A stretch of DNA of 64,000 bases from Cohnella laeviribosi DSM 21336. Lineage in GTDB: Bacteria > Bacillota > Bacilli > Paenibacillales > Paenibacillaceae. The notes beneath the pieces were generated by a model. That model was not told where the DNA came from. It ran no database searches and saw only the letters and a list, made by a program, of their open reading frames with translations. Made by a program: the position numbers and the translations under genes. Of the stretch, positions 1 to 8,443 are shown in pieces; position 1 is the stretch's first letter; each line of letters begins with the position of its first letter. The stretch lies in assembly GCF_000378425.1 (NCBI RefSeq), contig NZ_KB899818.1, positions 61,611 to 125,610 on the forward strand, read 5' to 3'.

Positions 1-602
1 ATCCGCTCGATATAGTCCGGAGGGCACGTGTAAGGAGCATGCGGCGCCATCATGACCCGAATCCGGCCGTCCGCCTTGCCGTGCCAGTCTTTGGCGAACC
101 GGATCGCCTCCTCCAGCTTGACGGTTTGCTCTTCGGGCGGGCACAGGCCGATAACGCCGCGGGCCAGCGCCGCTCTTAACCCCGACTGCTCCACGACTTC
201 CGCGACGCGGTTCATATGATCGTACATATCCGCAAAAGTCGTCGTTCCGCTCAGAATCATTTCCGCCGCCGCGAGCGCCGAGCCCCAGTAGACATCGTCG
301 CCCGTAAATTTGGCTTCCATCGGCCAGATATGGTTCTGCAGCCAGTCCTGCAGCTTGAGATCGTCGGCCAGCCCGCGAAGCAGCGTCATGGCGGCATGCC
401 CGTGCGTGTTGACCAGACCGGGAAGAAACAGAAGCCCTTCGCCGTTCACGATTTCGGCCGCCGCCCGCCTTTCGGCTTCCGGCGCCGTCCCTTCGCCGAT
501 CGCGGCGATCTGGGTCCCTTCCACGGCCATCCACCCTTGCAGCACCGGCCGTTCCGGGCTCATCGTAATGAAAATGCCGTTTTCAACCAACCAACGTTTC
601 AT
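1..602 (-). CDS. mtaD: 5-methylthioadenosine/S-adenosylhomocysteine deaminase (3' end beyond window)
   Basis: N-terminal 200 residues of an amidohydrolase-superfamily deaminase; the rest lies beyond base 1. The reading frame opens with ATG at 602 after an AGAGGAA ribosome site. The metal-binding motif PGLVNTHGHAAMTLLRG lies near residues 61-77, and a second histidine motif, PHAPYTC, near 189-195. These are typical of cytosolic MTA/SAH/guanine-type deaminases (TRZ/ATZ family), which convert SAH or MTA to the inosyl forms for purine salvage and methyl-cycle clean-up. It follows rex by 20 bp in the same direction and could be cotranscribed. Exact substrate cannot be fixed from the N-terminus alone. 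Confidence 0.85.
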   Translation of the reverse strand, partial: MKRWLVENGIFITMSPERPVLQGWMAVEGTQIAAIGEGTAPEAERRAAAEIVNGEGLLFLPGLVNTHGHAAMTLLRGLADDLKLQDWLQNHIWPMEAKFTGDDVYWGSALAAAEMILSGTTTFADMYDHMNRVAEVVEQSGLRAALARGVIGLCPPEEQTVKLEEAIRFAKDWHGKADGRIRVMMAPHAPYTCPPDYIER

Positions 603-622
603 GGTTCACGATTCCTCTCGAT

Positions 623-1261
623 TTATTGTTCGTCTTCGTCGCGATTCAAGTAATAGGCCAAGCTAAACAGGTCCGCCGTAAAGTCCGTCTGGTGCAGGCG
701 CACGCCCGGCGGCGTCCGGATCACCGTGGGGGCGAAATTCAAAATCCCCCGGATGCCGGCCGCGACGAACTGGTCGGATACGTTCTGCGCTTCGGACGCC
801 GGCACCGTGATAATGCCGACGGTGATGTTTTTCGCCTTGACCGTCTCGTTTAACTGCTCCATCGGAAGCACGGTCAAATTGTTGATGGTCGTCCCGACCT
901 TGGACGGGTCTCGGTCGAAAACGGCCGTGATCTTCATGTTTTCTTTTAAGTACGTATTATAATTGCACAGCGCCCGGCCCAAGTTCCCGGTGCCGACCAG
1001 GGCGACGTAAAGCGGACGGTCGAGCTTCAGTATTTGGCGGATCTTCTCGATCAGATACGGCACATTGTAGCCGACTCCCTTGCGGCCGAAGTCTCCGAAA
1101 TAGGCCAGGTCTTTGCGGATTTGCGCGGGATTCAGATCCAGCCTCTCCCCCAAATCCTGGGAGGAAACCGTATGGACTTCGCGTCTGTTCAATTCGTCGA
1201 GATACCGTAAGTAGATAGGCAGCCTGCGAACGACAACCTCCGAAATTTTGTCCTGCTTCAC
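623..1261 (-). CDS. rex: Redox-sensing transcriptional repressor Rex
   Basis: 212 residues, the normal Rex length. The N-terminal winged helix (about 1-80) contains RKDLAYFGDFGRKGVGY, the recognition-helix signature. The Rossmann domain has VGTGNLGRAL near residue 92, which binds NADH/NAD+. Rex family members repress fermentation and respiratory genes when NAD+ is high and release DNA when NADH rises. The start is GTG at 1261 behind AGGGGGAAG. It lies 32 bp after dinG in the same orientation. No Rex-operator palindrome was recognised in this window. Confidence 0.96.
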   Translation of the reverse strand: MKQDKISEVVVRRLPIYLRYLDELNRREVHTVSSQDLGERLDLNPAQIRKDLAYFGDFGRKGVGYNVPYLIEKIRQILKLDRPLYVALVGTGNLGRALCNYNTYLKENMKITAVFDRDPSKVGTTINNLTVLPMEQLNETVKAKNITVGIITVPASEAQNVSDQFVAAGIRGILNFAPTVIRTPPGVRLHQTDFTADLFSLAYYLNRDEDEQ

Positions 1262-1293
1262 AACCGCTTCCCCCTAAAACCGTCTGCTTTCGT

Positions 1294-4167
1294 TTATGTT
1301 CCGGATGGCGTCTCCAGCCATTCGCGGATTCGGTTCACCAGCCCGCCGGTGGGCAGGTGCTCCATCTTCGGTCCCGGCAGCGAATACAAAAAGTATTTGC
1401 CGTAGCTGGTTTCCAGCACGCGCGTATCGTACAGCACAACGATTCCTTTGTCGTTGGTCGTGCGGACAAGCCGGCCGAAGCCTTGCTTGAAGCGGATGAC
1501 CGCTTGCGGCAGCGACAGGCTCATGAACGGATTTTTCTTCTCCGCCGCAAGGCGTTCCGATTTGGCCTCGGCGACGGGATGGTTCGGCGGCTGAAACGGC
1601 AGCCGCACAATAGCCAGACAGGTCAGCGCGTCTCCCGGAATATCGACGCCTTCCCAGAAACTGCTCGTGCCCAGCAGCACGGAGGCCGGCTGCTCGCGAA
1701 ATTGCCGGGTCAGGACGCTTCGGCTGCTGCCGTCGATGCCTTGGCCCATCACTTCGATGCCGCTCGAAACCAGCAATTCCTTGAGCAGGGCATGCACCGT
1801 CTTCAGCATCCGGTAGGAAGTAAACAGAACGAGCATGCGCCCTCCGATCGTCTTGGCCACCTCGGCAAGCGATTTCGCCAGTTCCTCGACAAAGCGGGCT
1901 TCCCCGTCCCGTCCCCGGATGGCGGGGAAATCGCGCGGAATCAGCACGAGCGATTGCTCCCTGTAGTTGAAGGGAGAAGGCAGCTGCGCGGTCATGAGCT
2001 TGCCTTCCTTATCCGCATGCGCAAGCCCAAGCTGTTCCGTCACATAGCGAAACGATTTGTCGACCGTAAGCGTGGCGGACGTCAGGACGACGCTGGATTT
2101 GCGGTCGAAAATATGCTCTTTCAGCTTGCCGCTTACGTCGGCCGGCATTCCGTACATCCAGACGGACCGGTTCCGGTACTGCGCATGCCCTTCGATCCAG
2201 TACACGAAATCGGGATCGGCAAGCGTGACAAAGGACTGAAGCTCCGTGCGCACGGCCGCCAAATCCTTGACCGCTCCGTTCAGATCGGTCAAGAGGCTTT
2301 GCATCGCCAGCTCGTCCGCATGTTCGCGAATGTCCGGCAAAAGCTTATCGAGCGGCCGGATCAGGTCCGACAACAGCTGGATGACGTTATGCCCGTCCGT
2401 TTGGGCCGCTTCCCATTCGTCGGGAAGCTGGTCCGGCTTGAGCCGGAGCGTCAGGTTGCCGCTTTCGTCGGACGGGGCAAGCTTGGCGAGCATATCGAAC
2501 ATCCGGTTCGCCCAGCGGTCCCAGCTCTCCCGGATCTCGTGAACGGTCGGCACGACTTCCTCCAGCTTTTCGGCCCAGGCCTGCGCGTTCGGATCCGGAT
2601 CGGCCGCCAAGTGGCCGATCAATTGCGGCAGCAGCCCGGTGCGGGCGTCCTTCCACAGCCGCTGCAGCGGGTTTTGCACCGAGGCGTAGCCCGTCTTTTG
2701 GCCGAGGTGATGGCTCGCCACTTCCTCCAGATGATGCGCCTCGTCCACAATCAAGCGGTCATACGCCGGCAGAAGCCGGTTTTCCGCCCGCAAATCGGTA
2801 AACAGCATCGCATGATTGGTAATGATCAGATCCGCTTTGCCGGCTTCGTTGCGGGAACGATGGTAAAAGCATTTGCGAAACCAGGGGCAGCTCCGGTTCA
2901 GGCAGGAATCGGCATCGCTTGCGACCGCGCTCCACTCGTCCTTGGCTTTTCCCTGCAGATTCAGTTCTTCCGCTTCCCCGCGCTCGGTGCCGGCCAGCCA
3001 AACCGTCATTTGGCTGCGTACCACCGCTTCGTCTTCGGACATCGCGTATTCCGGAACCTGAAGCTGCTGCTCGAATTTCCGAAGGCACAAATAATTGCTG
3101 CGGCCCTTGAATACGGCCGCCTTGAACGGAACGGGCAGCGCTTCCTGAAGCAGCGGCAAATCCCGCTGGCGAAGCTGTTCCTGCAGTTGTATCGTATGCG
3201 TGCTGACCATGATTTTTTTGGATTCTTTCAATCCATAATAAAGAGCGGGGAGCAAATAGCCGAGCGATTTGCCGGTGCCGGTTCCCGCTTCGACCAGCAG
3301 ATGCGAATCGCGCTCGAACGCTTCCAGCACGCGCCCGAACATGATCTCCTGCCCTTGGCGTGGTTCGTAGGAGGGAAGCCGTTCGCGAAGCTTCTTCTGC
3401 ACCGAATCCATATAATCGGAAAAGGAAAGATCCGCCGGAAGCCGGGCGCTTGTCCGGTCCGAATCCGGGTCTTCCGCGTCCGTGCCGTCGTCGGTCCAAT
3501 CGCCTACGCTCAGCGCAAATTGGCGGTAATATTGGTACTCCTTTTCGTCGGGCTGAAATTCCGTCTCCCGCTCGCCCGCGATTTCCGCCAGCAGCCAGCC
3601 CAGGTCGCTGCGCTCCGGGCTGAACAGCGAAGCGATCCGCTGCAGCGTCAGCAGCGGCAGCTTCTTCAACCGCTGAAGACAGCGGACAAAGACCTCCGCC
3701 GTCGCCGCCGCGTCGCTGTCGGCTTGATGCGGACGGTCGTGCCGCAAGTTCAGGCTGTGGGTCAGCGAGCCAAGACGGTAGGACGGCAAGGTCGGAAAAG
3801 CGATTCGGGCCAAATCGACCGTATCGATCATTCGCCCGGAAAACGGCAAATAGCCGCACCGATCGAGGGCGGCCTGCAAAAAGGCGGCGTCAAAACCGAC
3901 ATTGTGAGCGACCAGCACGGCATCGTCAAGCAGCGGCACAAGCTCGGCGAGCAAATGCTCGACGCCGGGGGCATCCGCAACCAGCGCGTCGTCGATGCCT
4001 GTCAGCCGGCTGATCCAGGCGGGAATCGGTTTTTCGGGCTTCACAAGGCGCGAAAACGTCTCGACGACGTTTCCGGCCTCGTCGATCAGCACCAGACCCG
4101 CTTGAATGATTTCGTCTTTATCGGATGAAGTTCCCGTCGTTTCAAAATCGAGAACGGCAAATTTCAT
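1294..4167 (-). CDS. dinG: DinG-family helicase with N-terminal DEDD exonuclease domain
   Basis: 957 residues using ATG at 4167, preceded by AAAGGAAG; an upstream in-frame start would add 18 residues that do not look conserved. Residues 1-170 form an epsilon-type DEDDh 3'-5' exonuclease (AVLDFETTG, then HNVGFDAAFL). A superfamily 2 helicase follows, with Walker A EAGTGTGKS, the DEAH box VDEAHHLEE and C-terminal motif VI QGFGRLVR. Four cysteines between Walker A and DEAH (NYLCLR, DSCLNRSCPWFRKC) resemble the XPD/DinG iron-sulfur ligands. Known relatives act on damaged or recombining DNA. It lies between the TPR gene and rex. Confidence 0.93.
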   Translation of the reverse strand: MKFAVLDFETTGTSSDKDEIIQAGLVLIDEAGNVVETFSRLVKPEKPIPAWISRLTGIDDALVADAPGVEHLLAELVPLLDDAVLVAHNVGFDAAFLQAALDRCGYLPFSGRMIDTVDLARIAFPTLPSYRLGSLTHSLNLRHDRPHQADSDAAATAEVFVRCLQRLKKLPLLTLQRIASLFSPERSDLGWLLAEIAGERETEFQPDEKEYQYYRQFALSVGDWTDDGTDAEDPDSDRTSARLPADLSFSDYMDSVQKKLRERLPSYEPRQGQEIMFGRVLEAFERDSHLLVEAGTGTGKSLGYLLPALYYGLKESKKIMVSTHTIQLQEQLRQRDLPLLQEALPVPFKAAVFKGRSNYLCLRKFEQQLQVPEYAMSEDEAVVRSQMTVWLAGTERGEAEELNLQGKAKDEWSAVASDADSCLNRSCPWFRKCFYHRSRNEAGKADLIITNHAMLFTDLRAENRLLPAYDRLIVDEAHHLEEVASHHLGQKTGYASVQNPLQRLWKDARTGLLPQLIGHLAADPDPNAQAWAEKLEEVVPTVHEIRESWDRWANRMFDMLAKLAPSDESGNLTLRLKPDQLPDEWEAAQTDGHNVIQLLSDLIRPLDKLLPDIREHADELAMQSLLTDLNGAVKDLAAVRTELQSFVTLADPDFVYWIEGHAQYRNRSVWMYGMPADVSGKLKEHIFDRKSSVVLTSATLTVDKSFRYVTEQLGLAHADKEGKLMTAQLPSPFNYREQSLVLIPRDFPAIRGRDGEARFVEELAKSLAEVAKTIGGRMLVLFTSYRMLKTVHALLKELLVSSGIEVMGQGIDGSSRSVLTRQFREQPASVLLGTSSFWEGVDIPGDALTCLAIVRLPFQPPNHPVAEAKSERLAAEKKNPFMSLSLPQAVIRFKQGFGRLVRTTNDKGIVVLYDTRVLETSYGKYFLYSLPGPKMEHLPTGGLVNRIREWLETPSGT

Positions 4168-4247
4168 GCCTGACTTCCTTTCGGTGAACCATAAAGCCGA
4201 TTCGCCGGCTATCCGGTACAAGCTCCGTTCCCGCTTGCGAATCGGAC

Positions 4248-4877
4248 TTAAACGAGGGCCTGTAATTCGCCGCAGCCAAGTTGCAGCTGAAGCTGTCCCG
4301 TATGGCTCTTGCAGGTTTCCAGATTGCGGCGCGGCTCATCGAAACTGGGATCCGCCTCCACCGCTTTTGCAAAATAATGCTGCGCCTGCCGCATGTTCGC
4401 GTAAACCGCCTGAACGCAGCCCAGCGCATTGTACGCGATGGCCCGCAGCTTGGGATCGTCGGACAAGGCGGCGATCATTTGGAAATGGCGCTGCGCCTCC
4501 GCGAAGTCGCGCAAATACATTCGGCACATCGCCAGCAGCACCCGGGCGACAAGCATGTCGGGCCGAAGAACAAGTGTCTCCTCGAAGCAGCGGGCGCCTT
4601 TTTCGTACATCTGAAGCTTAAAGTAGCCTTGGCCCTTCACGAACGGCTCGCAGACGGCCTCGGGTTTGCTCTGCGCGGCGGCGTCTTCTTTCATTTCCCG
4701 GTAAGCGGCCATTTTGTCTTCGAACTGCAGCCAGGCTTCAATCATCTCGTCACTTAATGATTTTAACACATTCCATTGCTCGTCGAGGTGTTTTTTTTCG
4801 TCGGCGGAAGCGTGCGGATAACGGCGAATAAGTTCTTCCAGCGTTTCGTTCAAGGTTTCAAACCATTGCAAAATCAA
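4248..4877 (-). CDS. Tetratricopeptide-repeat protein
   Basis: Soluble protein of about 209 residues with an acidic helical N-terminus (ETLNETLEEL) and TPR-like helical pairs in the second half, for example YNALGCVQAVYANMRQAQHY and AVEADPSF. The start is uncertain. TTG at 4877 has a strong AAGGGGGGG ribosome site seven bases upstream, whereas an in-frame ATG at 4916 has none, so I prefer TTG. It sits between panD and dinG. TPR proteins are scaffolds; no enzymatic motif is visible and the partner is unknown. Confidence 0.75.
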   Translation of the reverse strand: MILQWFETLNETLEELIRRYPHASADEKKHLDEQWNVLKSLSDEMIEAWLQFEDKMAAYREMKEDAAAQSKPEAVCEPFVKGQGYFKLQMYEKGARCFEETLVLRPDMLVARVLLAMCRMYLRDFAEAQRHFQMIAALSDDPKLRAIAYNALGCVQAVYANMRQAQHYFAKAVEADPSFDEPRRNLETCKSHTGQLQLQLGCGELQALV

Positions 4878-4946
4878 TTCGGATCCCCCCCTTGTCGCAA
4901 TCGGCCGTATGCTCATTCTGCGTTTCGGGGGAGGGTTTCATACGCG

Positions 4947-5330
4947 TTACAGAACGGTCGAATGAGGCTCTTCGCCCATCATTCGGACCACTCGATTGTT
5001 CCCGTCCACAATCGCCACTTTCGGCTTATGGCGCTTCGCCTCTTCGTCGGTCATATATCCGTAAGCGATGATGATGACGGTATCGCCGGGCTGCACGAGC
5101 CGCGCCGCCGCGCCGTTAAGGCAGATCACCCCGGAGCCTCGCGGTCCGGGAATCGCGTAGGTTTCGAAACGGGCTCCGTTGTGGTTGTTGACGATTTGCA
5201 CTTTTTCGTCGGGCAAAATATCGACGCTTTCCATCAGATCCTGATCGATGGTTACGCTCCCGACATAGTTCAGGTTCGCTTCCGTTACCGTCGCCCGGTG
5301 GATTTTGGATTTCATCATTTGCCGCAGCAT
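4947..5330 (-). CDS. panD: Aspartate 1-decarboxylase
   Basis: 127 residues, full length. It makes beta-alanine from aspartate for pantothenate synthesis. The pro-enzyme self-cleavage site is visible as NYVGSVTID, where Gly24-Ser25 is processed to give the pyruvoyl cofactor. The N-terminal [16 protein letters not shown] and the [11 protein letters not shown] block are family hallmarks. It is the last gene of panB-panC-panD and starts 18 bp after the panC stop. Confidence 0.97.
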   Translation of the reverse strand: MLRQMMKSKIHRATVTEANLNYVGSVTIDQDLMESVDILPDEKVQIVNNHNGARFETYAIPGPRGSGVICLNGAAARLVQPGDTVIIIAYGYMTDEEAKRHKPKVAIVDGNNRVVRMMGEEPHSTVL

Positions 5331-5348
5331 ATGGCCCTCTCCTTTCCA

Positions 5349-6236
5349 TTAGCCGATTAAGACGTTGTCGATCAGCCGCGTCTTCCCGAAGCGGACGGCA
5401 AGCGCAACCAATATCCGCTCTCTTGCCTGCTTGAGCGGCAACGTTTCCGCAAGCGGTTCGAGCGCCGGATAGGACAGCACTTCAACGTAATCGATATCGG
5501 CAAGCGGTTTGGTCCGAATCAGGCGCGCGATGCGGCCGGTCAGCTCCGGAGCCGTCGCGCCGTCTTCGATCCATTCCGGAACCTTCTTCAGCGCCTGGGA
5601 CAGCACCAGCGCCTGGCTGCGCTCTTCGGCGCTCAAATAGACGTTGCGCGAGCTGAGCGCAAGTCCGTCGGCGTCCCTGACGATCGGACAAGGAACGATT
5701 TCGACCGGCATGTTGAGATCCTCGGCCATACGGGAGATGACCGCGACCTGCTGCGCATCCTTCAGGCCGAAATAAGCTCTGTCCGGCGCGACGATGTTGA
5801 GCAGCTTCGTGACGACGACGGCGACCCCGTCAAAGTGGCCTGGACGGCTCGCGCCGCAGAGCCGTTCGGTCACGCCTCGAACCGAAATGGATGTCTGCAT
5901 CGGCCGGGGATACATCTCCTCGACTTGGGGCATGAAGATCAGATTGGCGCCCGCCTCGGCCGCCACGGCATAATCCCGCTTTTCGTCCCGGGGATAGCGT
6001 TCGAAATCCTCGTTCGGGCCGAACTGAAGCGGGTTGACGAATACGCTCAGCACCGTCAGCCCGTTCTCGGCCGCCGAGCGCCGAATCAGGCTCGCATGCC
6101 CTTCGTGCAAATAGCCCATGGTCGGAACGAAGCCGACTTTGGCGGCCGGTCCGGCACGCAGGCGGTATTCCGCGATCTTGCTCCTTAAATCCGCGATTGT
6201 CCGGACGACCTCGGGCGCCGCAACGGTCATCTTCAT
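5349..6236 (-). CDS. panC: Pantothenate synthetase
   Basis: 295 residues from ATG at 6236, which overlaps the panB stop (ATGA). It joins pantoate and beta-alanine using ATP. The nucleotidyltransferase fold shows the HIGH-like [12 protein letters not shown] near residue 38, the [16 protein letters not shown] block and the KMSKS-like [10 protein letters not shown]. The same frame stays open upstream through panB, but that stretch lacks family similarity, so the long ORF is not used. Tight overlap implies translational coupling with panB. Confidence 0.97.
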   Translation of the reverse strand: MKMTVAAPEVVRTIADLRSKIAEYRLRAGPAAKVGFVPTMGYLHEGHASLIRRSAAENGLTVLSVFVNPLQFGPNEDFERYPRDEKRDYAVAAEAGANLIFMPQVEEMYPRPMQTSISVRGVTERLCGASRPGHFDGVAVVVTKLLNIVAPDRAYFGLKDAQQVAVISRMAEDLNMPVEIVPCPIVRDADGLALSSRNVYLSAEERSQALVLSQALKKVPEWIEDGATAPELTGRIARLIRTKPLADIDYVEVLSYPALEPLAETLPLKQARERILVALAVRFGKTRLIDNVLIG

Positions 6237-7096
6237 CGGGAATCTCCTCCGTATATGGAATGGGAAAGCGACTGGGCCGTTTGTTCGTCCAGGGCGAATC
6301 CGTGCCGCTCTTCCGGGAAACGCTTGGTCTTGACGTCCGCGACGTAGTCGGAGATCGCCGTCCGGATGGTCGCGCCGACGTCCGCGTATGTTTTGACAAA
6401 TCGCTTGTCGCGTATATCGGAACCGTAACGGACAAGGTCGTGAAAAACGAGCACCTGGCCGTCGCAGCCCCGTCCGGCGCCGATGCCGATCGTCGGAATG
6501 TCCAGCGAACGGGAGATCAGCGCCGCCACCTGTTCCGCCACCAGTTCCAGCACCACGCCGAACGCGCCGGCTTCCTGCAAGGCTTTGGCGTCCGCGAGCA
6601 ATTTTTCGGCCTCGTCCGGCCCTTTGCCCTGGACCTTGTAGCCGCCGATTTGCAGCACCGACTGGGGGGTAAGTCCCAGATGGCCGAGCACCGGAATGCC
6701 GGCGGCGGTCAGCCGGCGAATTTCTTCCGCAAGCTCGGCTCCGCCCTCCATCTTGACGGCGTGTGCCCCGCCTTCCTGCATGATTCGGGCCGCATTGCGA
6801 AGCGTCGCTTCCGGACCGAGCCGGTACGTCGCAAACGGCATATCGGTTACGATCATCGTGCCCGGCGCTCCGCGCGCCACCGCACGGGTATGATAAATCA
6901 TATCGTCTAGCGTTACCGGCACCGTCGTGTCGTATCCCAGCACGACGTTGCCCAGCGAGTCGCCGACGAGAATCAGATCGACTCCCGCTTCTTCCGCCAG
7001 CCGCGCGGACGGGTAGTCGTAAGCCGTCAGCATCGCGATCGGCGTTCCTTCTTTCTTCATCGTGCGCAATCGAGGCAAAGTTAACGGTTTTTTCAT
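6233..7096 (-). CDS. panB: 3-methyl-2-oxobutanoate hydroxymethyltransferase
   Basis: 287 residues, full family length. It converts alpha-ketoisovalerate and methylene-THF to ketopantoate, the first pantothenate step. Recognisable blocks are [42 protein letters not shown] and PTIGIGAG. A good ribosome site (AGAGGAGG) precedes ATG at 7096. It is the first gene of panBCD. The leader upstream contains a promoter, a short ORF and a terminator-like hairpin, which suggests attenuation. Confidence 0.97.
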   Translation of the reverse strand: MKKPLTLPRLRTMKKEGTPIAMLTAYDYPSARLAEEAGVDLILVGDSLGNVVLGYDTTVPVTLDDMIYHTRAVARGAPGTMIVTDMPFATYRLGPEATLRNAARIMQEGGAHAVKMEGGAELAEEIRRLTAAGIPVLGHLGLTPQSVLQIGGYKVQGKGPDEAEKLLADAKALQEAGAFGVVLELVAEQVAALISRSLDIPTIGIGAGRGCDGQVLVFHDLVRYGSDIRDKRFVKTYADVGATIRTAISDYVADVKTKRFPEERHGFALDEQTAQSLSHSIYGGDSR

Positions 7097-7130
7097 ATGC
7101 GAAGCGCCTCCTCTTTGGGCTCAGACAAAC

Positions 7131-7167
7131 AAAAAAACCTTCATTTGCCCATGAGCAAAGAAAGGTT
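7131..7167 (-). terminator. Terminator-like hairpin in the panB leader
   Basis: Read on the minus strand, AACCTT (7167-7162) pairs with AAGGTT (7141-7136). An inner TTTGC/GCAAA stem and a run of T's follow, ending 35 bases before the panB start codon. It lies downstream of the putative panB promoter, so it may act as an attenuator rather than only terminating birA read-through. It does not match any riboswitch consensus I recognise. Confidence 0.6.
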
Positions 7168-7172
7168 TCCAT

Positions 7173-7274
7173 TCAGCAGGCACGCGCTTCACGTCCTTCT
7201 GTCTCGGTCCTTTCGGCTCTGAGCAGAATCCGCCGCGAGAAATTCACGGTTATTCGTTTGTCCTCCATGTCCAT
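7173..7274 (-). CDS. Possible leader ORF of the panB operon
   Basis: A 33-codon reading frame lies in the panB leader; it begins MDMEDKRITVNFSRR and ends with TGA at 7175-7173, six bases before the terminator-like hairpin. A longer in-frame ATG at 7316 overlaps the -10 box and would not be in the transcript. The ribosome site at 7274 is poor and there is no run of a pathway-specific codon such as valine. The placement of its stop against the hairpin is the only functional hint, so this is speculative. Confidence 0.2.
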   Translation of the reverse strand: MDMEDKRITVNFSRRILLRAERTETEGREARAC

Positions 7275-7314
7275 GCGCAAGTGCGATTCGTTTCCGATAA
7301 CGCCTTGCCGCTTC

Positions 7315-7343
7315 ATTATAGCAGACCGTATCCAAAACGTCCA
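7315..7343 (-). promoter_or_regulatory. Putative sigma-A promoter of panBCD
   Basis: Minus strand TGGACG (7343-7338), 17-bp spacer, TATAAT (7320-7315). The -10 is perfect and the -35 matches four of six. It implies a leader of about 210 nt before panB. Confidence 0.5.
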
Positions 7344-7456
7344 CGGACGGCGCGAACGATAGGCGAACGAGAGCGAATAATGGGCGAACGATGGGCGGAC
7401 GTGGGCGAAAGCGATCGCATTCGCGACGCCGAGCGTCTCGGCGGTGCCCGGAACCG

Positions 7457-8443
7457 TCACGTCGAAGACTGGATTTCCGCCGAATAGACCGGCATGAGGG
7501 TTCCGTCCGACAGCTCGACAAGCAGTCCTCCCATGTCGTTCAACCCCCGCGGTATGCCTTCGATCGGGCCTCTCGGGGTCGCGAGCGTCGTTTTCCGGTT
7601 CAGGTTGATCGAATGCGCTTCCCACAGCGCACGGATCGGTTCGAAGCCGTCTCGCAAATACAGTTCGTACAGCTCCTCGAATTCCTTCAGCGTGACGGCG
7701 ATCAATTCCGCCCGGTCCACCGGACGGCCTGCCGCCATTTTCAGAGATACGGCTTTGGACGCCACATCCTCCGGATAATCCTCCGGCTCCAGATTGGCCG
7801 ATATGCCCAAACCGACCACAACGTAACGAAGCCGTTCTTCCTCCGCCGCGGATTCCAGCAGGATGCCGCTGATTTTCTTGCCGTCCACCAGCAGGTCGTT
7901 GGGCCATTTGATGCCGATATCCAGCGGAACGGCCGCGGAAACGGCCCGCCTCAGCGCCACCGCGGCGAGAAGCGTAAGCTGCGGCGTCGCCTGAAGCGGA
8001 ACCTGAGGCCGAAGCAGCAGGCTCATCCACACGCCTTTGCCGGGGGGCGACACCCACACTCTCCCCATTCGTCCCCGCCCTTGCGTCTGCTGCTCGGCGA
8101 TGACGAGCGTCCCCTCCGGCGCGCCTTCTTCGGCAAGCTCCCGCAGCACGTCCTGGGTGGACGACACGCTGTCGAACAGGTGCAGATGCCGGCCGAATTC
8201 CCGGGTCTGCAGCCGGGTCTGCACCTCCTGGCGGGTAAGCCGCGAAGGGCGTCCGACAAGCCGGTAGCCGAGCCGGGGAACCGCTTCGATGACGTAACCC
8301 TCGGCTTCGAGCTTGCGAATCTGCTTCCAGATGGCCGTGCGGCTTACGTTCAGCCGTTTGCTGATCTCTTCTCCCGACACGTACGCGTCCCGATCCGCCG
8401 CTTCCAATAGGGCAAGTAAAGACGGTTGGTTCAAGTTGATCAT
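7457..8443 (-). CDS. birA: Biotin operon repressor / biotin-[acetyl-CoA-carboxylase] ligase
   Basis: About 328 residues. The N-terminal winged helix (about 15-60, SRTAIWKQIRKLEAEGY) binds the bio operator in BirA proteins. The catalytic domain has TQGRGRMGRVW (biotinyl-AMP loop) and KWPNDLLVDGKKISGILLE. ATG at 8443 overlaps the cca stop (ATGA), but the AAAGGA site directly abuts it, so TTG three codons later is an alternative start. Known members biotinylate AccB and repress biotin genes; no bio operator was seen here. Confidence 0.95.
   Translation of the reverse strand: MINLNQPSLLALLEAADRDAYVSGEEISKRLNVSRTAIWKQIRKLEAEGYVIEAVPRLGYRLVGRPSRLTRQEVQTRLQTREFGRHLHLFDSVSSTQDVLRELAEEGAPEGTLVIAEQQTQGRGRMGRVWVSPPGKGVWMSLLLRPQVPLQATPQLTLLAAVALRRAVSAAVPLDIGIKWPNDLLVDGKKISGILLESAAEEERLRYVVVGLGISANLEPEDYPEDVASKAVSLKMAAGRPVDRAELIAVTLKEFEELYELYLRDGFEPIRALWEAHSINLNRKTTLATPRGPIEGIPRGLNDMGGLLVELSDGTLMPVYSAEIQSST

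Noticed and set aside
1357..4128. 923-codon open frame on the plus strand antisense to dinG
   Set aside because: High-GC third-position bias opens the antisense frame; the translation is Arg/Gln/His-rich with no domain, and dinG on the other strand is unmistakable.
5349..7172. 607-aa reading of panC including upstream sequence
   Set aside because: The upstream half is an out-of-frame copy of panB; the ribosome site and ATGA overlap place the panC start at 6236.
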